A stretch of DNA of 25,607 nt from NCBI GenBank assembly GCA_002441145.1, contig DJVK01000008.1:26515-52121 (forward strand), in the 5' to 3' direction. The stretch's first letter is position 1. Every line of letters starts with the position of its first letter. This DNA comes from Candidatus Saccharibacteria bacterium UBA6258 (GTDB lineage: Bacteria; Patescibacteriota; Saccharimonadia; Saccharimonadales; Saccharimonadaceae). Both the position numbers and the translations under genes were made by a program. The notes under the pieces were generated by a model. It made no database searches. It was not told the DNA's origin and worked only from the letters and a program-made list of their open reading frames with translations. Positions 16,725-22,879 of this stretch are shown here, in pieces.

Positions 16725-17563
16725 TGGCACGATGGGATGAAATAACAAGCGTTGGCGATGTCGAGGATAGGCGGGGCATGGGCCCGGTATCTTGGCTGGC
16801 CGGTGGTGGTGGCATAATCGCAATCCTTATTACGATAGGGCTTAACTTTCTAGGACTCAATGTTTCGCCAGGGACAGTGCAGGATGTCGTTAATAACTTT
16901 CAGTCGTTAAACGGTAGCTCTGCGTCACAGACAGAACAAGATCCTGAGTTTAGGGGTGCTGATTCGTACGAAGTATTTGCACAAAAGGTGCTAGGCTCGA
17001 CAAATGACACATGGACACAGGTTTTTGCGCGCAATAACCTGACATACCAAGAGCCTAAACTAGTTTTATCCCGTGACGCCACGCAATCGGGTTGCGGCGT
17101 TGCTACATCGCAAGTCGGTCCGCACTTTTGCCCGGGTGATGCTTCGATTTATCTTGACGAAACATTTTTCGATGAACTACATAGCAAGTATGGTGCCGAT
17201 AAAGGCGAGGTTGCACAGGCTTACGTTATCGCACACGAAGTGGGCCATAACGTGCAGTCGCAGTTGGGTGCTTTTGGCCAAAATGGTGCAGCGTCTAACG
17301 AAGAATCCGTGCAAATCGAGCTACAGGCCGACTGCTACGCTGGAGTTTGGGCCTATTCGATTAAACAACTTGGTATATTTGAGGGTGATGAAATTAATCA
17401 AGCAATTAGCGCCGCGGGTGCGGTTGGGGATGATCGTATTCAAGAGGCCGCCCAAGGTTACACAAATCCTGAATCATGGACGCATGGCTCAAGCGAGCAG
17501 CGTGTCGCCGCATTTACTCGCGGATACGAATCAGGCAAGCCCGGCCTATGTAGCGGCTTTTAA
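16724..17563 (+). CDS. YpfJ-type neutral zinc metallopeptidase
   Basis: A 279-residue member of the putative neutral zinc metallopeptidase family (PF04228, E. coli YpfJ). It opens with the family signature RWDEI and RRG, followed by a membrane helix at about 24-46 preceded by a Gly-rich turn. The metal site HEVGH is at residues 171-175, and IELQADCYAGVWAY provides the downstream conserved Glu/Asp segment; FCPGD and IYLDETFFDEL also match the family. The catalytic domain should lie outside the membrane. The start follows GAGG at 7 nt. The stop is one base from that of the convergent unknown gene. Family membership is strong; no substrate is known. Confidence 0.93.
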   Translation: MARWDEITSVGDVEDRRGMGPVSWLAGGGGIIAILITIGLNFLGLNVSPGTVQDVVNNFQSLNGSSASQTEQDPEFRGADSYEVFAQKVLGSTNDTWTQVFARNNLTYQEPKLVLSRDATQSGCGVATSQVGPHFCPGDASIYLDETFFDELHSKYGADKGEVAQAYVIAHEVGHNVQSQLGAFGQNGAASNEESVQIELQADCYAGVWAYSIKQLGIFEGDEINQAISAAGAVGDDRIQEAAQGYTNPESWTHGSSEQRVAAFTRGYESGKPGLCSGF

Positions 17564-17564
17564 G

Positions 17565-18119
17565 CTATTCGTTATTGTCGTCTAGGTTCACTTTAATGAG
17601 TACGTTCGATGGGCCGTCGTATGGATCAATGCTGTAATCTTCGCTTTGAGGATTAGACTGATCACGGAGCGCCTCATCGCGTACTTTGCTTGACACATTG
17701 AGGCGTATGTACTCATTTTTATCGTTTTTAAAGTGGTACTGAACGCCGGCGAGGGTTGGGTATGGTTCGTTGACAAAGGCAAAGCCAGCTTTTTCGATGT
17801 AATTGCGCACAGCAGCAGCAGTTATATCGACGTCAGCACTGTGCACGTATGTCCGTTGCGATGATTTTGTGCGCGTTTCATCATTTAAGTATGGCCGACG
17901 ATCTCCAAAGATATCTTCGCTCGTGACGGTGTATTCTTTGCCAAGTTTTAGGCTGTCATAGATAGCCCGTATGCGAGTTTCGCGGTTATTGTTAGTCATA
18001 TCCTCGTAAGCATTTTGCGCAAACCATCCACCCACGGCGATAATTGCTCCGGCAATAAGAATTAGCATGATTTTTCGTTTGATAGAGGTGCTCGAATTAT
18101 GGTTATGCTTTTTGGTCAT
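17565..18119 (-). CDS. Single-pass membrane protein of unknown function
   Basis: No family is recognised. The 184-residue protein has a short basic, His/Asn/Ser-rich cytoplasmic N terminus, one hydrophobic helix at about 16-34, and an extracytoplasmic domain of about 145 residues rich in charged and polar residues with no cysteines. The domain contains repeated short beta-like stretches (for example YTVTSEDIFGDRRPYL and VQYHFKNDKNEYIRLNVSS). The ATG lies 7 nt after a TACAAT box (18127-18132), consistent with a leaderless mRNA. It converges tightly with the zinc protease gene. Confidence 0.75.
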   Translation of the reverse strand: MTKKHNHNSSTSIKRKIMLILIAGAIIAVGGWFAQNAYEDMTNNNRETRIRAIYDSLKLGKEYTVTSEDIFGDRRPYLNDETRTKSSQRTYVHSADVDITAAAVRNYIEKAGFAFVNEPYPTLAGVQYHFKNDKNEYIRLNVSSKVRDEALRDQSNPQSEDYSIDPYDGPSNVLIKVNLDDNNE

Positions 18120-18210
18120 AATAAATATTGTATCATGGCTAAATTCGTCTAATATTCTGAAACTCTGCGGGTGTGGTATTAAAGACTTTGATACTAGCGC
18201 TCAGAAAATA

Positions 18211-18216
18211 TATAAT
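18211..18216 (+). promoter_or_regulatory. Leaderless -10 box of the GH25-like gene
   Basis: TATAAT ends 8 nt before the ATG at 18225, so the predicted transcription start is within a base or two of the start codon. No ribosome binding site is present upstream of the gene. Confidence 0.6.
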
Positions 18217-18224
18217 AAGTCACA

Positions 18225-19034
18225 ATGAAGAATATTTTAGTAAGCACAGCAGTAAGTATAGTAATGGTAATTTCGATGGGAGGTGGCGTTATGGCAGCGA
18301 AACCATCAGCAGGTGGTGGCACTAAAGGTCCTACTAAGCTTGGTATTGATGTTTCTTACCCACAATGTGGTAAGACATTGCCGGCCGATCACGCATTTGC
18401 TATCGTTGGCGTTAACAATGGCCTCGCAAACAATACCAATCCTTGTTTTGCAGAGCAGTACGCATGGGCATTGCAGAGCACAGGCATCACTGGCCAGCCA
18501 AAAGCAGCGGTGTACGTGAACACGGCGAACCCTGGTTTGGCAGCGAGTGTATGGCCACAAAGCAACGTCTTAGCTGACGGCACAACAGTCAGTAACCCAT
18601 ATGGTGAATGTACCGGAGCAGAAGGTGCAGCATGTGCGTATGTATATGGTTGGACGCGCGCTAAAGAAGATGCGACAATCCGTAACGTACCAACCCCCGA
18701 AAGCCAAAAGTGGTGGTTAGATGTCGAGACGACCAATAGCTGGTCTGACACTGACTTCGTTGCAAACGCAGCAAGCCTCGAAGGCATGACTGCATACTTC
18801 AAATCAATTGGTGCGCAAGTTGGTGTGTATTCAACTGGCTACCAGTGGAACACAATTGTTGGTAATTTAGACCCAACGAGTAATTTAAACGGCCTTGATT
18901 CTTGGCTAGCCGGTGCGTTGACACAGCGTGGCGCCGAAGCAAATTGTGCAGACCCAGCACTTACTCCAACGAGCAAAGTCACTATGACACAGTTCGTATC
19001 AAAGGGCCTCGACTACAACGTATCTTGTATCTAG
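18225..19034 (+). CDS. Secreted GH25-like (lysozyme-fold) protein
   Basis: A 269-residue exported protein. A signal peptide covers residues 1-25 with likely cleavage after AAx (VMAAKPSA). The mature part has the hallmarks of the GH25-like TIM barrel: GIDVSYPQCG near 40-49 with Asp42, KWWLDVETTNSW with Asp166 and Glu168, QVGVYSTGYQWNTIVG, and a C-terminal TMTQFVSKGLDYNVSC strand. Six cysteines in the mature part could form three disulfides, suiting an extracellular location. GH25 enzymes cleave the peptidoglycan glycan backbone; whether this protein cuts self or host wall cannot be told. The acidic pair is retained, so activity is plausible. Confidence 0.85.
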   Translation: MKNILVSTAVSIVMVISMGGGVMAAKPSAGGGTKGPTKLGIDVSYPQCGKTLPADHAFAIVGVNNGLANNTNPCFAEQYAWALQSTGITGQPKAAVYVNTANPGLAASVWPQSNVLADGTTVSNPYGECTGAEGAACAYVYGWTRAKEDATIRNVPTPESQKWWLDVETTNSWSDTDFVANAASLEGMTAYFKSIGAQVGVYSTGYQWNTIVGNLDPTSNLNGLDSWLAGALTQRGAEANCADPALTPTSKVTMTQFVSKGLDYNVSCI

Positions 19035-19053
19035 TAGTCGCTAGCCGCAAATG

Positions 19054-19062
19054 TGGTATAAT
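19054..19062 (+). promoter_or_regulatory. Extended -10 promoter of the 29-residue ORF
   Basis: TGGTATAAT at 19054-19062 is a consensus extended -10 element. It lies 20 bp after the GH25-like stop and 28 nt before the small ORF, giving a leader of about 21 nt that contains an AGGA ribosome binding site. Confidence 0.7.
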
Positions 19063-19090
19063 AGCTTAGATATAAAAGATAGGAATAGTA

Positions 19091-19180
19091 ATGGCTAAAC
19101 ACAAAGCTTGGCACAGTGCCGATCGCAAGCGTGCTTTGAAGAAAAAACTCAAAGCGCTCAAAAAGAAATTGAACCGATAG
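19091..19180 (+). CDS. 29-residue highly basic microprotein
   Basis: A short ORF encoding MAKHKAWHSADRKRALKKKL followed by KALKKKLNR. It has 10 Lys and 3 Arg against a single Asp, and the second half repeats ALKKKL, forming a likely amphipathic or fully cationic helix. An AGGA ribosome binding site precedes the ATG by 6 nt, a consensus extended -10 promoter lies upstream, and a strong intrinsic terminator follows 14 nt after the stop. This complete one-gene unit argues that it is a real, well-expressed gene. The composition suggests RNA, ribosome or DNA binding, as in small ribosomal proteins; no named family is recognised. Confidence 0.75.
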   Translation: MAKHKAWHSADRKRALKKKLKALKKKLNR

Positions 19181-19193
19181 TTCCTTCTTTTCT

Positions 19194-19225
19194 AAAACAC
19201 CCACATCGCGTGGGTGTTTTTGTTT
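19194..19225 (+). terminator. Strong intrinsic terminator after the microprotein
   Basis: A perfect 9-bp stem, AACACCCAC (19196-19204) with GTGGGTGTT (19210-19218), has a 5-nt loop and is followed by TTTTTGTTT. A-rich bases precede the stem, so it may also work for the convergent minus-strand gene. Confidence 0.9.
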
Positions 19226-19233
19226 GTGCGTGT

Positions 19234-19725
19234 TTATTTGCCTCTAAGTTTAATCGTCTTAAGCACTTTTCGCTGTTGCCAGTCGCCACCTGGGAACATA
19301 TCGATAATAGATAATGCGTCAAAAGTGACTGTATCGTCTTTATTCATGCGTCCATGTTTTTGCACGGTACTGTGGGGCAAGAATCCTTTGTGTATAAATT
19401 CGGGATTGTTAAACTTTGCGCCAGAAAGTTCTAGTAGGCTTACTATGCCATCATGGAGGATCTGTAAGTCTGGCGTGTTTTTGATAAGCGCAACGTGTAC
19501 GTCTGCATTTGGGCCGAAGTAATTGTCGTCCCCGACGGTTGTTGTAATCGGTGGTACATCTTTAAGCAATATCTCGAGATGTTCGATAAAATGAGTTCCC
19601 ATTAAGTCTACTGCAAAAATATCAGCAACTGTCGTATGGAGCGGCCAGTTGGCCATAGGATATTCTTCGCCCTCCTTGATATCTTCAAAGAATTGCACGA
19701 TCGTGTATTTTTGCGAATAAGTCAT
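19234..19725 (-). CDS. 2H phosphoesterase / 2'-5' RNA ligase family protein
   Basis: A 163-residue protein with two H-x-T motifs, HTT at residues 30-32 in WPLHTTVAD and HST at 118-120 in FLPHSTVQ. These define the 2H phosphoesterase superfamily, which includes bacterial RNA 2',3'-cyclic phosphodiesterases (ThpR) and 2'-5' RNA ligases. The length is slightly below that of ThpR. The natural substrate, RNA ends or cyclic nucleotides, cannot be deduced. The ATG lies 6 nt after an extended -10 TGCTAGAAT (19732-19740), so the mRNA is probably leaderless. It converges on the microprotein unit through the shared terminator. Confidence 0.85.
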   Translation of the reverse strand: MTYSQKYTIVQFFEDIKEGEEYPMANWPLHTTVADIFAVDLMGTHFIEHLEILLKDVPPITTTVGDDNYFGPNADVHVALIKNTPDLQILHDGIVSLLELSGAKFNNPEFIHKGFLPHSTVQKHGRMNKDDTVTFDALSIIDMFPGGDWQQRKVLKTIKLRGK

Positions 19726-19783
19726 AGAATGATTCTAGCACTTTTAATCATCAAGACTGAAAATTGCTGGCAAGCGGTACTCA

Positions 19784-20620
19784 TTACGATGCGCGTCGTA
19801 TGGCATGTATGTAAGCCGCCCATGCAGCAAGTCCTGTCATGCTGCAAAGTATTATTACTACGGTAGAGTCGGAATAGATGCGACTAAAAATCCCGCCAGC
19901 TATTGTTGTTGCCAGGCCGCCTATGGCAGCTGCGACGGTTGCATCGGTAAGCCTTACGACATAGTTATTTTTTGCACTGCGCGAAGAAATAAAGGATATG
20001 ACGAGCATCACGACGAGCGTTCCCAATGGAATGACGCTGTATAGTGCCGCGCTAAGATTGTTATCTTTGTGTTGTATGGTGGCGAGTAGGCTGATTCCGC
20101 TCATAATAAAGACTCCTGCAAAGCTGCCCATTAGCAATAATTGGAACGGTTTGAATTTGATGAGCGAATTTTGTTTATGGACGACAATGTACCAAATACC
20201 CAAAATCATCATAACTAGCGCTACGGCAAACGATGGCCAGAACTGCATGATTTGCCCAGGAATAAATGGTACATCTGGTATGGGGATCCATTGCCAAGAT
20301 ATTGTCGTGGTGAAGAGCCATAGCCAAAATGCCGTCACGCCAAACAATACGCCATTGTAATGGTGCTCTAACTTAGACTTAACTTTTGTTGCGCGATCGC
20401 CTGCAAAATATGCGATGAGCGGTGGCAATAAAGCCGAAAGTGAAATAATAACAAAGAGCGTTAGGACTCGTTCGCGGATAGCAGCGGGTCGCCCCACTAT
20501 CGAATTTGTTACCTGGGCTATGTTAATGATTTCGGTAATTACCATGACGCTAAACATGGTATAGCCAGTTATAGCGGTGACTTTCATTTTGTGCAGATTG
20601 ATTTTTGTGTTTACATTCAT
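19784..20620 (-). CDS. Polytopic membrane protein of unknown function
   Basis: No family is recognised. The 278-residue protein has about eight hydrophobic helices spread over the whole length, with short loops and no soluble domain. It contains few charged residues within the helices and a short basic C terminus ending HAIRRAS. It lies directly downstream of tRNA-Arg on the same strand; the tRNA's hairpin overlaps its promoter region. A possible -10 (TATTCT) ends about 9 nt before the ATG, but this is weaker than at other genes. Confidence 0.78.
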   Translation of the reverse strand: MNVNTKINLHKMKVTAITGYTMFSVMVITEIINIAQVTNSIVGRPAAIRERVLTLFVIISLSALLPPLIAYFAGDRATKVKSKLEHHYNGVLFGVTAFWLWLFTTTISWQWIPIPDVPFIPGQIMQFWPSFAVALVMMILGIWYIVVHKQNSLIKFKPFQLLLMGSFAGVFIMSGISLLATIQHKDNNLSAALYSVIPLGTLVVMLVISFISSRSAKNNYVVRLTDATVAAAIGGLATTIAGGIFSRIYSDSTVVIILCSMTGLAAWAAYIHAIRRAS

Positions 20621-20634
20621 CTAAGCATAAGAAT

Positions 20635-20653
20635 AACCCACGTAGAGTGGGTT
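20635..20653 (-). terminator. Hairpin downstream of tRNA-Arg
   Basis: A 7-bp stem, AACCCAC (20635-20641) with GTGGGTT (20647-20653), has a 5-nt loop. It is placed correctly to end the tRNA-Arg transcript, but the following tract on the minus strand (ATTCTTATG) is only moderately T-rich, so termination may be partial and feed into the membrane protein gene. Confidence 0.5.
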
Positions 20654-20670
20654 TACAATAGAATCGGATT

Positions 20671-20747
20671 TGGTACCCCGGGCTGGGCTTGAACCAGCGA
20701 CCTTAGGCTTAGAAGTCCTCTGCTCTATCCAACTGAGCTACCGGGGC
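20671..20747 (-). tRNA. tRNA-Arg (anticodon TCT)
   Basis: The minus strand folds as a tRNA: acceptor GCCCCGG with CCGGGGT (terminal G-U), D arm GCTC/GAGC, loop CTTCTAA with anticodon TCT, T arm GCTGG/CCAGC around TTCAAGC, discriminator A and encoded CCA at 20671-20673. The anticodon stem is unusual: GAGGA faces GCCTA, giving three good central pairs but purine-purine oppositions at both ends. The gene marks the left border of the accessory region. Confidence 0.92.
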
Positions 20748-20769
20748 GTACGTAATAGTATAGCAAAGT

Positions 20770-20797
20770 AAAAACCATGCTGATAGCACATGGGTTA
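20770..20797 (-). terminator. Bulged hairpin with T run, possible terminator
   Basis: On the minus strand AACCCATGTGC and GCATGGTT can pair with bulges around TATCA, and the second arm runs directly into TTTTT. It sits downstream of the tRNA-like element at 20840-20919 and upstream of tRNA-Arg, so it would insulate the two. Confidence 0.4.
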
Positions 20798-20800
20798 TAA

Positions 20801-20842
20801 CCAAGTAAATTAACCATCCTTTCGGACGGGCAATTTACTTGG
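20801..20842. terminator. 11-bp perfect inverted repeat of the tRNA-terminator type
   Basis: CCAAGTAAATT (20801-20811) pairs with AATTTACTTGG (20832-20842). The interior holds CCATCCTTTCGGACGGG, closely matching the interior of the hairpin at 25546-25589 next to the right-end tRNA. As there, the right arm includes the TGG that would be the CCA end of an RNA read on the minus strand. It is taken as the 3' hairpin of the tRNA-like element beside it. Confidence 0.6.
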
Positions 20843-20919
20843 CATACCCTGGTAAAAATGTTCAGAACAAATTGCTATCAGACAGTTATAGATATTGCTA
20901 AAGCGGTAAGTCTTACTCG
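20840..20919 (-). ncRNA. tRNA-like element A (relic or small RNA)
   Basis: This 80-nt stretch aligns without gaps to element B at 21644-21723 with 50 of 80 bases identical, including an 11-base core TTCAGAACAAA (plus strand) and GCTAAAG. On the minus strand it ends in CCA and is followed by a terminator-like hairpin, as a tRNA gene would be. Its acceptor arms do not pair well and it has no credible anticodon arm, so it is not a functional tRNA. A decayed tRNA copy from an old insertion, or a small structured RNA, are the options. About 80 bp between it and the zinc-ribbon gene hold only AT-rich sequence and the hairpin at 20983. Confidence 0.4.
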
Positions 20920-20982
20920 ACAATACCTCAACCAACCCTCGAATGTAGTTTAATAACATGATAATTTATTTTTAAACAGTTA

Positions 20983-21000
20983 ATTGAGGCTGTGCTCAAT
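20983..21000 (-). terminator. Weak hairpin after the zinc-ribbon gene
   Basis: ATTGAG (20983-20988) and CTCAAT (20995-21000) form a 6-bp stem one base past the end of the zinc-ribbon gene, followed on the minus strand by TAACTGTTT. It could be a weak terminator. Confidence 0.4.
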
Positions 21001-21001
21001 A

Positions 21002-21538
21002 TTATTGCGGGCATTTGTCTTCGGTAACTCGAACAAACAAAATCTTTTCTGAGTTATCAAATGTGTAGGTGTAGTCCATTGCGATATCTTCTCTTAATAT
21101 TTTTCTGGTATCAGCATTATCGCAAATATTAGGTACCAGAGTGGCACTCATTGAATCTTCAGTAACAGAATCAGGATCTGCGCCTTGAATAACATAGCTA
21201 TAAGATATCGAATCAGCGGTACCTGAGATAGTTTGTAGGGTAGTGAATTCGTCAACTTTCTGCGGCAAGGTTGTATTAGCATTTGCATAACTAACTGCAC
21301 CATCAATTAGTTCTATTTTGGATGGTTTACTAATTTCGCTACCTATAAAACTACCCGCTTCATGACCGATAAATCTGCCCCCTGCTATAAAGCCCAATAA
21401 GGCTATAACTGATATTATTCCGCTTAGGGTAATGTATCTTTTTTTGCTTGTATCGTTTTCTGTTTGTAGAGTATTACCGCAATTTTTGCAATATTTAGCT
21501 GATCCGGTATATTCATTTTTACAGTTTTTACATATCAT
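21002..21538 (-). CDS. Zinc-ribbon single-pass membrane protein
   Basis: A 178-residue protein that begins with a compact zinc ribbon, Cys3-x2-Cys6 and Cys17-x2-Cys20, followed by a polar linker, a hydrophobic helix at about 37-57 with a Gly-rich continuation, and an outer domain of about 110 residues. This ribbon-helix-domain layout is common in bacterial membrane proteins of unknown role. A GGAG ribosome binding site lies 6 nt before the ATG, and a TATACT -10 box lies about 30 nt upstream, so unlike many neighbours it has a normal leader. It stands alone in the accessory region, flanked by the two tRNA-like elements. Confidence 0.75.
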   Translation of the reverse strand: MICKNCKNEYTGSAKYCKNCGNTLQTENDTSKKRYITLSGIISVIALLGFIAGGRFIGHEAGSFIGSEISKPSKIELIDGAVSYANANTTLPQKVDEFTTLQTISGTADSISYSYVIQGADPDSVTEDSMSATLVPNICDNADTRKILREDIAMDYTYTFDNSEKILFVRVTEDKCPQ

Positions 21539-21603
21539 GTTTAGCTCCAGTATGAATTGTGTCTCTAGTATACGCTAAAATCATTTAAAGGGCTCAAGCA
21601 AAT

Positions 21604-21629
21604 AAAAAGCACCTCACGAGAAGCGCTTT
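21604..21629 (-). terminator. Intrinsic terminator downstream of tRNA-like element B
   Basis: On the minus strand AAAGCGCTTC and GAGGTGCTTT form a 10-bp stem (two G-U pairs) with a TCGT loop, followed by a T run and TATTTG. It begins 15 nt after the CCA end of element B, showing that element B sits in a transcribed unit reading leftward. Confidence 0.75.
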
Positions 21630-21643
21630 CAACATAACTACTT

Positions 21644-21723
21644 TGGTGTGGGCTAGTAGAAGTATTCAGAACAAAATACGATCAGTCCATTGTCTCTACC
21701 GCTAAAGAGGTGAAGTTAGCCCA
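21644..21723 (-). ncRNA. tRNA-like element B (relic or small RNA)
   Basis: The minus strand shows several tRNA traits: a perfect 7-bp acceptor-like stem TGGGCTA with TAGCCCA, a D-arm-like hairpin CTCT-TTAGCGGT-AGAG, a further hairpin GTATT/AATAC, and a 3' end of CACCA followed by an intrinsic terminator. Its total length is 80 nt. It lacks a standard anticodon arm and T arm, so a functional tRNA is unlikely. It is homologous to element A (62 percent ungapped). A TATAAC box near 21768-21773 could serve as its promoter. A degenerate tRNA left by an insertion event or a tRNA-derived small RNA are both possible. Confidence 0.45.
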
Positions 21724-21780
21724 ACAATATCTTACGGTGAGCTGTCCGCGATCACGGAATGAGCTATGTTATATAGTAGC

Positions 21781-22194
21781 CTAATCGCTTGATGGCGGAT
21801 TTAGAGCGTAATCTAACTGCTCTTTAAGACCATCTCTGGCGGATGAGCTTATATCTCCGCCTGAAATTTCAGTTTGAACTCCATCAAACACCGTGTCATA
21901 GCAGTGATCGCCAGCTTCATCGCCAAAGTATTCTGTTACGATGCTGCATTCATTTTGGGCATTTTCAGATAGCTGATTATATTGTTCGACGATAATACTC
22001 GTTATCTCATCGTTCGCTTCGCTCTCTTCAATAACATCTGTGATTGTGTAAGTCGCGTTTTCGCCCATGACAGCATACCATTTATGCCCAGCGCTTGCGC
22101 CAAACAGTAAATAAATGGCTACAACAGTTGCAATAGTTGCCCAAATCAATAATCCGCGGTCTAATACTTGCTTGTCTTCTTTTGTAGTGCTCAT
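21781..22194 (-). CDS. Small single-pass membrane protein of unknown function
   Basis: No family is recognised. The 137-residue protein has a short charged N terminus, one hydrophobic helix at about 14-35, and an acidic outer domain with two cysteines (in NECSIV and DHCYDTV) that might form a disulfide. The ATG lies 6 nt after TATAAC (22201-22206), which is embedded in a perfect palindrome, so the mRNA should be leaderless and may be controlled through that palindrome. It is divergent from the gene at 22277. Confidence 0.7.
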   Translation of the reverse strand: MSTTKEDKQVLDRGLLIWATIATVVAIYLLFGASAGHKWYAVMGENATYTITDVIEESEANDEITSIIVEQYNQLSENAQNECSIVTEYFGDEAGDHCYDTVFDGVQTEISGGDISSSARDGLKEQLDYALNPPSSD

Positions 22195-22198
22195 TCTA

Positions 22199-22213
22199 AT
22201 GTTATATTAACAT
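22199..22213. promoter_or_regulatory. Palindrome overlapping a leaderless promoter
   Basis: ATGTTATATTAACAT is a perfect palindrome (6-bp arms, 3-bp centre) in the 82-bp spacer between two divergent genes. It covers the -10 box of the minus-strand gene, so a bound dimeric repressor would block that promoter. A TATAAT box for the plus-strand gene lies at 22232-22237. Confidence 0.45.
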
Positions 22214-22276
22214 ATCCGTTATTAGTTATTGTATAATTTACTATTTGTTTTATAAGAAGTAATATAGATATAACTT

Positions 22277-22843
22277 ATGAAAAAGAAATTGAAAGTTCCA
22301 CATCCTAAGATTGTCATCTTGCTATCATGTGTATTTATATTAGGTACTGCCGCCATTGCAATCGCTTATAGCTTATCTTCTAGTAGTGAAGAAAGTACTA
22401 CTCCACCAGTTGCATCAGAGCCGATTCCTATCGCTACCGATAATAAGCCGACTGAGAATCAGGATGCACCCATAGATACTAATGCGGTTTCCGAAGCCGT
22501 AACCTCTAATTCAACCATTAGGCAGAGTGATAGCGGTAATCCAAATCCTCCGTCTTCGACATCAAGACCCAATTTGCCACCAGTGTGTACTACAAAGACA
22601 ACGCCCTATAAGTATGTATTCATCAAAGGTACGGGCCCATACAACACTGGTTACGATGGGAGTGTAACGACATGTACTTATGCCGACGGAAGACCGTCCT
22701 ACACAGTAGGTGAGTATCCAGTTGTTGATAAGGTCGTCTATCTAAATGTGACAACTGAGTACTATGTTGCCGCAGAAGAGATCTGTAGATCGTATCCTAG
22801 CGAATATCTACAGGCGTGTATTGCAGTTGTGATGCAGCAGTAG
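22277..22843 (+). CDS. Anchored or secreted protein with Ser/Thr/Pro linker, unknown function
   Basis: No family is recognised. The 188-residue protein has a basic N terminus, a signal-anchor helix at about 11-31, a long Ser/Thr/Pro/Glu-rich low-complexity linker (about 32-100), and a C-terminal domain of about 85 residues with four cysteines that could form two disulfides. The domain contains TTPYKYVFIKGTGPYNTGYDG and ends in a helix with CRSYPSEYLQAC. The layout suits a surface-exposed small domain on a stalk. The TATAAT box at 22232-22237 gives a leader of about 33 nt; no strong ribosome binding site is visible. Confidence 0.7.
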   Translation: MKKKLKVPHPKIVILLSCVFILGTAAIAIAYSLSSSSEESTTPPVASEPIPIATDNKPTENQDAPIDTNAVSEAVTSNSTIRQSDSGNPNPPSSTSRPNLPPVCTTKTTPYKYVFIKGTGPYNTGYDGSVTTCTYADGRPSYTVGEYPVVDKVVYLNVTTEYYVAAEEICRSYPSEYLQACIAVVMQQ

Positions 22844-22879
22844 CTGGCCCTACATAGATGAGCGCTACTCATTCGGTCA

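Noticed and set aside
18306..18802. Cysteine-rich minus-strand frames inside the GH25-like gene
   Set aside because: They are shadows of a strongly supported secreted protein gene and have no promoter or ribosome binding site.
21644..21723. Element B as a functional tRNA
   Set aside because: The acceptor and D-like arms pair, but no 7-base anticodon loop with T at position 33 and no T arm can be drawn.
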